NCBI GenBank assembly: GCA_028751875.1
Contig: CM054145.1
Span: 7,083,085 to 7,147,084 of the forward strand
Length of the DNA: 64,000 nt
Source of the DNA: Rapana venosa
Lineage: Eukaryota > Mollusca > Gastropoda > Neogastropoda > Muricidae
Direction of reading: 5' to 3'
Every line of letters starts with the position of its first letter. Position 1 is the first letter of the stretch. The notes under the pieces are model-generated. The model had not been told where the DNA came from and did no database searches. It saw only the letters and a program-made list of their open reading frames with translations. Below, piece by piece: positions 36,312 through 64,000 of this stretch. The position numbers and the translations under genes are program-made.

Positions 36312-36640
36312 GGATGTGCCTCCATGTGGAGATGCTGGGGGCATGTCAGTGTAAGTAACATCCCCACCTTCTGGAAATTCTGTGCTAGGAATTCTACCCC
36401 TCTCTTACTTTCTGTCTTGTTCGGTTTCTTCCTGTCACCTCATCTTTGTCTGTTATCTGCCTTCTTGCTTCATTCTCCTGCCTTTTCTTTTTCAGAAAGG
36501 CTCAAAAGGTAACAGTTCTCTCCCATGCCAAAGTCGGATGCGCTGGGCCTTGACTTGTCAGGTACTTAACGGCAGCACAACGCAGTTTCCCTCATATGAC
36601 AGACAGCAATCCTATTCTGAGATTCTTCTGCAAGTCAACC
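36312..36640 (+). mobile_element. Repeat F, copy 3
   Basis: GGAGATGCTGGGGGCATGTC, ACATCCCCACCTTCTGGAAA and the GTCGGATGCGCTGGGCCTTG block; the terminal hairpin is imperfect. Confidence 0.76.
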
Positions 36641-37414
36641 AAGCTTATCATCCACTGTTGTGCTCTGATGAGAACAAGTCAACATTCTCTGGAATAGGAT
36701 AATAATAACACTGCTAATTCTGATTCAATGAGCTCCTACAGCTCATGTGAAAAAGTAATGTCTGCAACCAATATTACTGAACAATGAAGATCAGTTATCT
36801 AAAGAAAGAAAGAAAAAAGATGTTATCTTCATGTCATTTGTCATGTCACAATCTGCAGGTGATATCTCAACAACAACAAATTGTAAAAAAAATGTTAAAA
36901 AAAGCACAAAAACATAACTTTTACCAACTCAAAAATGTTTTAAAATGCGATTCACTGGTCAACAACGTGTCCATACAAAAAAAAGAGTAAAGTAAATTTA
37001 CTTGGCAACACTGGAATTCCATTTTCTTTATCAACAACGCTATCACTGCCCAACTGCACACACAGTACTGCCACAAGTGCAGAAGGAGCACAAATTCAAA
37101 CCACCACTGAAGAAAAAGGAAAAAATTCATCACAGATTCTATTTTAGTTACTACAAAACCTTCAACTTTTTGTCACATGAGGAGAGACTTCTGTTTCTGG
37201 GCCCATCTTTTTCAAATGGACACTCTTCAACACAAGCCTACACTCAATACTTAAAAAACTGGCCTCAATACTCATCACTTTCCAGTCTATTTTTAAAAAA
37301 TTATAAACAGCATCTACCTCTCCTCCCATTTTTCCTTCTTTATTCAACACCCCCCCCCCCCCCAAACCAACAAAAGAAACCCAACACAAAACAAAGTCAA
37401 TGCTCTTGTTCTCA

Positions 37415-37530
37415 AACACTTCCCGATGTCGGACGCGCTGGGCCTGAACTGTCAGGCGCTTTACGGCAGCATGATGCATTTTCGTTCAAATAACAAAAAA
37501 TAGTTGCTGTCTGAGCATTAGATGAAGAAG
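37415..37530 (+). mobile_element. Repeat F, 3' block only (copy 4)
   Basis: GATGTCGGACGCGCTGGGCC, CTGTCAGGCGCTTTACGGCA and GAGCATTAGATGAAGAAGAA, with the GAA tail. Two other fragments are at about 11705-11775 and, inverted, 52560-52612. Confidence 0.74.
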
Positions 37531-39493
37531 AAGAAACACTTTCCAAAATACCTTCATGCTTACGATTCAGGGACAGTCAATATTGAATGAAACTTGCTCC
37601 TGCAAGCCAAGGTTAAAAAAAAAAAAGAAGAAAATCTAGGAGAAAACTCAATCACTAATTGTGTATAGCTGGAAACCAAACGTGGTCGGTCACCAACTGG
37701 AAACCAACATCATCCCTATCTCAGATTTTCATCCTTTTTTTTTATGGAAAGATGAGATTCAATCTGGTAGTTTTTATGGTTTTTTTAATCAGTTCCATTT
37801 TCAACCTGGCAAATCTCTACAAAATTATATTCAGACCATAAAGTTTTTCTCTCTCTTTCGTTTCTTTATTGTGGTTGCTGCTGTTGATAATGCAATACTT
37901 TAAAAGACGCCTCTCTTTCCTCATCTGACAAAAACTCAAGGATCGTCAAATCACCTAGCTAATTTTAAAAACACAGAAGACCAAACAGCTAATTTAAAAA
38001 ACACAGACTACCAAACAGTTATAAAAAACATAAATGCCAAATCCACACACACAACCCCATCCCAAAACAAAAACTAACTCTAAAATTAAACAGATACGAT
38101 CATTTGATGAACAAACTGAAGACAACCAAAAGCAAAACAAGACGCCTCCACTTGATTAACTTCAATACAATCACATCCAATCCACACACATACAAAAAGC
38201 TTGTCAACAAAATATGGGCAATAAGACATATGTTTAAAAGCTGGAAAACAGTTTCAAACATTTTAACTATCAAACAAAACAAAAGATCATCGGTTGGGTA
38301 ACAATAGCAACAAAAAATACAGTTACTGTCAAAAGATATGTACAACAATATGAAAACAGTTACATCATGGCTGATATGCTCCGTATTATGTACATCTGAT
38401 ATTTTTGTTGTTGTTGTTTTGCTACATCAGGTGTTTACATGCATATATATATATATATATATGGTAAAGCAAACTGCATGGATACACACCCTACATATGA
38501 TTATGCACAACAACCAGTACGAGGGAGTGTGTGTATTTATATATAAAAACTCAACACAACAACACTCAATGCTGTTATCAGTTAGCGTGTGTTTTGATAT
38601 CTCTTTCTCCTTTCCTTTACTTCTTACATAACAGTCTACATACCAAACTTTCCTCAAAGGAAGCATTTTCATAAAGTGAACGGATCACACGCACCCTCTG
38701 TATATGAACTTGTTAGGGATTTTTCCCACACCTCCCACACATCTGACATTTGCGATGATTTCATGTTCACACATACAGCAAACAAACCTCAGATTTCATG
38801 TGGTTCATGTTATTTTTCACGCATTCGTTTCAGGCTTTGATTCAGTGTTAAGTAAGCGTAGGGAGCCTTCTATCACTTGCTGCAAGCAGGATGAGTGTTG
38901 GGTGTATAACAAGGGTATTTCAGGGGGTAGAATCTATGCTGTGTGTCAATTCCCCTTTGCTTCTACTCAGTAATCTGTAGATGGAAAAAAAATCAACAAA
39001 AATCTGTTGATTCATCTCTCACTGTGGATAAATAAAAGATCACATTTTATCACCACTTCATAAAAATACCACACACACACAAATTACTGTTTTACTGAAT
39101 CATCTCTCCAAAAAAAAGAAGAAAAATCGAACAAAAGTTAAGTTTCGTTACGAATAATATGAGAATAAAACTACTATTCACAATAACCATACACATCTTT
39201 TCTTCTTCGCTTCAATCCATAGAAAAGAAAGAAGGCAGGAGCCACAATTAGTAAGACAGACACACAATCCATACTGATTTTCTTGTGAAATCTACATTTG
39301 TGAAATAATATTAATCATTTCCAATGAAGCCTACCTCTACAATAGAAAAGAGATACCTAGTGTAAACGGCTCAATTAGGATATCATTTCATGTAAAGTTT
39401 TGACAGTGTCGCTGGGCAATCCTTCATAACAAAAGAGTGGCACTCCAACAGTCATCCACAGAGAAGGCAGGTGACGGGTGAATGACAGACATG

Positions 39494-39785
39494 GTAAGGT
39501 AAAGGTAAAGTGTCCCATAACCTGTGTGGTCCTAGAGGAGCAAGGCGTCAGAGACCTCAATTTCTCCAAGGGCCAGCATATTGAGGGAGGCGCCCATCTC
39601 TTCTCCTTGCTGCTTTACCTTCCCTGACCCTAAAGGGCAGGTACCCATTTACAGCTGGGTGAACTGGACTATTTTGGAGCCAAGGCGCACAAACGGTCAC
39701 CCATCCACTTGGTAACCATGTTCAATGCTGCTTAACCTTGGCTGGGGGAAAGCGAGCGCTCTGACCACTGGCTATCCCGTCCCCA
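39494..39785 (-). mobile_element. SINE-A copy 7 with target-site duplication
   Basis: Copy flanked by the 9-bp direct repeat ACAGACATG (39485-39493 and 39786-39794), the expected signature of LINE-driven retroposition. Internal sequence is mildly diverged and lacks AG in the terminal GAGCTATCC. Confidence 0.87.
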
Positions 39786-41551
39786 ACAGACATGATACTG
39801 CTAGAAAATCCATTGTTCAGATGCTATATATAAACAGACAAAACAGAAATAATATCCAATCATGCACAGCCAGAAATTGGCAAATTCTTATAGAGAGTGG
39901 GGAGTGAGGACACGGTTCATCTTGTAATAATGAAAATGCAAGTTCATATTGAATGTAGCGTTGCCCAATGTCTGACCATTCACCATGGAGTTCATCTTGT
40001 GTCCAGAATATGTTCAAACCACGTTTACTTGCTTGCTAAAAGTTCCCTTTATGAAACATTTCCATAGTAAATTTGGTTTTTGGTGTGAAGAACATCTGTG
40101 CAATTCTTACAAACGAATTCATTCACATGTATAGGTAAATGCAATCTAGAGAGAGAGATCATTAGTCCTGGTAAATCCATTTGATACTGTCAACCATTCC
40201 TCTTCACACGGTGCCATCAACGGAACATTGCCAGTCAGTTAGAAAGTTCTCAGCACCAGGCTATGCCTGTGTGGATGGAAGAAAAACTATACAAAGGAAC
40301 CTGTACGTGTATGCATCTCTTTGTTACCGACCCTTTCAGCCACCCCTTGTATCCTTATACACCAGTCCCCCCTCACACCCCCACCTCTCCCCCTACCCCC
40401 ATCCTTGTATCTAATGAGTCAGTGCTATGGATGACACAAAATCCAGTCATTACCATTCACATTGAAACATTCCGGTTTGTCTTTTTTTCTTGGTCCACCA
40501 CTGCCAAACTGAGCATCCTTTACACTGCTGCTGCTTTCCTTGGTTTATTCCGACCTTTCCTCACTTCACTTGTTTCATTCAGCCTTGAAGCTGGGACTAA
40601 CCCACACCCTTTCTTTAGGCAGAGCAACCACACAGATGTACATACCCACAAAGCAAAAGCTTCTTTCTTTTGCTGACAGTGGCTAGGACTGATGGAAAGA
40701 TGGGAGACTGATTGAATGAATGAAAAGAACGCAATACCGTTTGCTGTTTTTCAGTATGGATGGAGGGAGAAAATTGTGGGGTTTATTTTCTTCACTGATT
40801 ATTACATTCATTCATAGTCCATTGTAATTTGAAGTCAATCATCAGCTCATAATTATTTAAAAATAAAAAAAGAAAGGAAAAAACACTCAAGTCTTCTTCA
40901 GAGTACATCAATCCTCCCTCCCCGAAAATCTTTTTTCTTCATGGACAACAAAAACCCACAATCATCGAAGACTGGTTTAACACACATGTTACAAGTTTTG
41001 TTGGGTCCTGGCAGATAACAATGTGTGAACCAGGATGCATTGTGTATGGATGTATGTCTGTTATGTGTGTACACATTTCAAAAAATCTATTCTTGATGAT
41101 CAGGAAACTGGTAAAGAGTGAGCGCATTTCAAAAATCTATTCTCGATGATCAGGGAAACTTAAGCTCAAATATTTCACACACACATACACTCTCACTACT
41201 ACACACACACTTTACATATAGATGTAACTCATGTTCAAACTTTCAACAACAACAAAAAACAGTGAAAGAGATGAAATGGATGAAGCCTGTGCCCACATTT
41301 CCTCACAAGACATCCGAAACATATGTCGTCACAAACTTGTTCCCCAAAGTTGTGGTTAGACACATACTGCTAGCAGGCACGTCAAGACATGCACCCAAGC
41401 ACTTTTCAAAACAACTCGACACCACTAAACACTTCCTGCATCCACCACTGCAACAATAAACTGACGGGTTTGTCCCATCCAAGATCAACAGCACTGGGTA
41501 GTAGTAGTAGTAGTAGCAGCACACACACAATGCACGCACGCACACACACCA

Positions 41552-41650
41552 CTAAAGAGATTTTCCACAACATATCATCATATCCCAAGGTGGTTCACAC
41601 ACACACAAAAGAGATTTTCCACGACGTATCATCATATCCCCTGGTGGTTA
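41552..41650 (+). repeat. 47-bp tandem duplication next to the kinase 3' end
   Basis: AGAGATTTTCCAC(A/G)AC(A/G)TATCATCATATCCC followed by GGTGGTT occurs twice, about 100 bp downstream of the RSK stop, hence in the 3' UTR. Confidence 0.88.
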
Positions 41651-41751
41651 ACGAATGAACGAACGAACGACGGGATCACACACTGCGTACAGCTAGGCTT
41701 TGAGGAGGAGCGACAACAATGGAGGAAACCAGCCCCGCGGGTGGGAAGTGG

Positions 41752-61600
<19,849 letters not shown>

Positions 61601-61649
61601 CTAGCACACCATGCACAGCCAGCATAACGCAGTCATGGGTCCAATAAGT

Positions 61650-61932
61650 GTAAAGGTGTCCCGTAACCTATAAGGTCGTAGGGGAGCCAGGCGTCAGAGA
61701 CCTCACTTCTCTAGGGCCAGCATACTGAGGGCGGTGCCCATCTCCTCTCCCTTGCTGTTTGCCTTCCCTGACCCTAAAGACGGCAGGTACTCATTTACAG
61801 CTGGGTGAACTGGGAGAACTGTACTGAAGCCAAGGCGTGCAAACGGTCACCCATCCAAGTGGTAACCACGCTCAAAGCTGCTTAGCCTTGGCTGGGGGAA
61901 GAGTGCTCTGACCACTGAGCTATCCCGTCCAA
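61650..61932 (-). mobile_element. SINE-A copy 14
   Basis: Near full-length copy 90 bp upstream of the first kinase exon in the window, with a short deletion in the head (GGGGGAAGAGTGCTC). Confidence 0.85.
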
Positions 61933-62084
61933 TGGTCAGTGCTAAAAACTTAGCCCCTTCCTTTTACCAAGAGCAAGTGTGGTCAGTTTCTGCTATGTAA
62001 TCAGCACTAGCTGGGATAGAATGGATTTAGAGCAGTTGAGAGGAGCTTAAAGTGGGGGGGGGAACTGAGAGCTGTGACCTGCCC

Positions 62085-62630
62085 AGCGAGCGAGCGAGCG
62101 AGAAGTCCAGGTTTGAAGTGTGTGTGGTGGTGGTTCGGTCCCCCATTTGGGCTAGAAACATTCCCCCCATACACTAGTCATGGTGGTCTGGGTGGTAGTC
62201 TTTTGCATGAGACGATAAATCGAGGTCCTGTGGGTTATACATAATTATTTAGTGCACATGGTTCAGTGGTCTAGAGGTAACTCACCAGTCTAGATAGCAA
62301 AAAGTCTGGGTTTAAAGTGTGTGTGGTGGTGGTTTTATCCAAACCCCTCCCTTCCCCTCCAACCACTAGTGGTGCTCTGGGTGCTAGTCTTTTGGATAAG
62401 ATGACAAACTGATGTCCTGTGTGTTACACATATTTAATGCACATGGATCAGTGGCCTAGAAATTTGCGAAAAGTCCAAGTCTGAAGTGTAAGGTGTGTGG
62501 TTTGATTCCCCGTTTGGGCCTAAAACTGTTCTCCCCATCCACTAATGGTGGTCTGGGTGATAGTCTTTCAAATGAGACAATAAACGGAGGTCCCGTGTGA
62601 TACACATATTTAGCGCATGTATAAGAACCA
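62085..62630 (+). mobile_element. Three tandem partial SINE-B copies
   Basis: Successive heads and cores near 62085-62260, 62262-62445 and 62447-62630. Each has the AAGTC(T/C)(G/A)GGTTT(G/A)AAGTGT stretch, the GGTTT B-box-like stretch and the GATGAGACGATAAA-type core, and then jumps to the next head. The third is interrupted at 62630 by a LINE and resumes at 63933. Confidence 0.75.
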
Positions 62631-63296
62631 GCTTCTGGTCATTAACCCTGATATCAGTGCTAATGCCGTTGGTGTTATTAGTCATCAGTTTGGTCTTCTC
62701 TGCACTGATTTCCATGCCGTATGTTTTGGAGGCCTTATCCAAGTGTTCTGTTAGGCTGGCAAGCTCTTTTTCTGATCCTGCTATTCCATCAATGTCATCT
62801 GCGAAGCGGAGGTTTGTGATCGTTCTGCCACCAATGCTGACTGATCCTTCATGATGTTCCAGTGCATCAGCCATGATTCTCTCAAGGAAGATGTTGAAAA
62901 GAGTGGGTGAGAGTAGACAGCCCTGCCTTACTCGAACTGTTGTTCGAAACCATTCTCCAATGTTGTTGTTGTAGTACACTGCACTGGTGGCCTCGCTGTA
63001 CAGCTGTTTGATGACTCTGATCAGGTTTGCATTGATGCTGTACAAATTCATGGTTGCCCACAAAGCTGCATGCCACACCCTGTCAAATGCCTTCTTAAAA
63101 TCGATAAATACGTGGTAAAGGTCTTGTTGATGTTGAAGGTACCGCTCACATAGTATTCTGAGGTTGAATATCTGTTCTGTTGTGCTGCGCTCTGCTCTGA
63201 AACCTGCTTGTTCCTCAGCAATGATGGTCTCTGCTTGTGGCTTCAGTCTATTCAATATTATCTGCAGCATGACCTTGCTTGGGTGACATATGAGGC
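62631..63296 (-). pseudogene. Inverted RT-palm segment of the LINE
   Basis: An open minus-strand stretch of about 220 codons beginning SLICHPSKVMLQIILNR. It has the D of FKKAFD, RQGC and FADD motifs. It lacks the endonuclease and the fingers, and is cut off at the insertion edge. Confidence 0.87.
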
Positions 63297-63299
63297 TGA

Positions 63300-63914
63300 T
63301 TGTGCTTCAAGTACCTGGGAGCCATTGTATCCGACCAGGGATCCAAGCCAGAAGTAGTATGCAGGACTGCACAGACAATAACAGCTTTGTCAAAACTAAA
63401 CACCATCTGGTGAGATAAGAATATCTCACTTATCTCCAAGATCAGACTAATGCGCTCCCTTGTCATATCCATATTTCTGTATGCCTGTGAATCATGGACC
63501 CTGACTGCAGATTTGGAGAGAAGAGTACAGGCAGTGGAGATGAGATGCTTTCGGAGACTCCTTGGCATCTCCTACAAAGACCACATAAGCAACGAAAGCG
63601 TGCATAACAGAATCCAGCAAACCATTGGACCCTATGAGAACCTTCTAACGATCATGAAAAAGCATAAACTTAAGTGGTATGGGCATGTCACAAGATCCCA
63701 AGGAATTACAAAGACAGTTTTGCAAGGCACTGTCCAAGGAGGAAGAAGAAGAGGCAGACCAAGGAAGAGCTGGGAGGATAACATCAGTGAATGGACAGGC
63801 CTAGAACTCAACAAAACCCTGAGAAAGGCAGAACAGAGAGAGGAATGGAGGGAACTGGTTGCTGAGTCTTTGAGGGTGCCCCCACGGTCGTCAGACTACG
63901 GGACAGATAGATAG
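63300..63914 (+). pseudogene. C-terminal RT segment of the LINE
   Basis: Reads FKYLGAIVSDQGSK and, after an in-frame TGA at about 63410, MRSLVISIFLYACESWTL through GRPRKSWEDNISEWTG to a late frameshift before the GATA tail. The stop and frameshift show decay. Confidence 0.85.
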
Positions 63915-63932
63915 ATAGATAGATAAGAACCA

Positions 63933-64000
63933 ACGGCAGGCAACAAGGGAGTTGTGTTCGTGGCAAAACTATGTAGAAGAAAAAGCACTCTGATAGGGAA
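63933..64000 (+). mobile_element. Continuation of the third SINE-B copy after the LINE insertion
   Basis: ACGGCAGGCAACAAGGGAG and CACTCTGATAGGG are the body of SINE-B and continue the copy broken at 62630. It runs off the window end. Confidence 0.82.

Larger units (their letters stand above)
26262..41751 (-). other. Region downstream of the RSK stop codon; possible long 3' UTR, no coding sequence recognised
   Basis: About 15.5 kb with no ORF of recognisable family and far fewer long microsatellites than the rest of the window. On the minus strand it is T-rich. Canonical AATAAA signals occur at several places, for example near 40782, 37864, 37341, 31735 and 26279. The last is followed on the minus strand by a G/T-rich stretch, as at real cleavage sites. 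Whether the transcript ends at the first or last signal cannot be told from sequence. It holds SINE copies, small tandem duplications and fragments listed separately; otherwise nothing supported. Confidence 0.3.
62631..63922. mobile_element. LINE fragment with 5' inversion, inserted in a SINE-B copy, 10-bp TSD
   Basis: Flanked by ATAAGAACCA (62621-62630 and 63923-63932). The 5' half is on the minus strand (62631-63296) and encodes the RT palm: EEQAGFRAERSTTEQIFNLR, DFKKAFDRVWHAALW, RQGCLLSPTLF, FADDIDG. The 3' half is on the plus strand (about 63300-63922): FKYLGAIVSDQGSKPEVV, YACESWTLTADLERRVQ, KWYGHVTR, GGRRRGRPRKSWEDNI, ending in (GATA)n. The minus half ends at ...VNDQKL and the plus half starts at FKYLG, which are adjacent in intact relatives, so the element was inverted during insertion. 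Confidence 0.9.

Overview
This window is eukaryotic genomic DNA, most likely from a gastropod or related mollusc. It has spliced, intron-rich coding sequence with GT-AG junctions, an extreme load of microsatellites, several tRNA- and 5S-derived SINE families, and LINE fragments of a type I associate with mollusc genomes. The species assignment is inference; no bacterial or viral gene set is present.

Right part (about 41.7-61.6 kb, minus strand): one recognisable protein-coding gene, a p90 ribosomal S6 kinase (RSK, RPS6KA family). Fifteen coding exons were located by translation and by joining exon phases. They give 582 consecutive residues plus a stop codon, from inside the N-terminal AGC-type kinase to the C-terminus. 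The first ~160 residues, the first exons and the promoter lie beyond position 64000. The regulatory sites of the family are visible: N-kinase activation-loop Ser, the linker TPKDSP sites, the hydrophobic motif FRGFSF (PDK1 docking), the C-kinase ERK-site Thr in [10 protein letters not shown], and a C-terminal tail ending in TAL. The last coding exon ends at 41752; 41.75-26.3 kb may hold a very long 3' UTR or simply intergenic DNA.

Introns of this gene are packed with retroposons: chimeric 5S/tRNA-like SINEs, three other tRNA-headed SINE families sharing one core, hairpin-ended repeats and a LINE fragment. They also hold tandem arrays, one made of copies of the exon 10 splice-donor region.

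Middle (about 25.3-41.7 kb): moderately AT-rich, few long microsatellites, several small local duplications, a few SINEs, no recognisable coding sequence.

Left part (1-25.3 kb): intergenic or distal intronic DNA dominated by simple sequence. It contains long GT, CT and GA arrays, a ~1.6 kb CCTGT/CCTAT minisatellite, a ~1 kb GGA/GAA purine tract, AT hairpins and an ACATC array. Embedded are three LINE remnants (20.5, 17.5 and 21.2-23.0 kb) and a decayed ORF of unknown family (23.6-24.5 kb). I see no intact gene in the left 25 kb.
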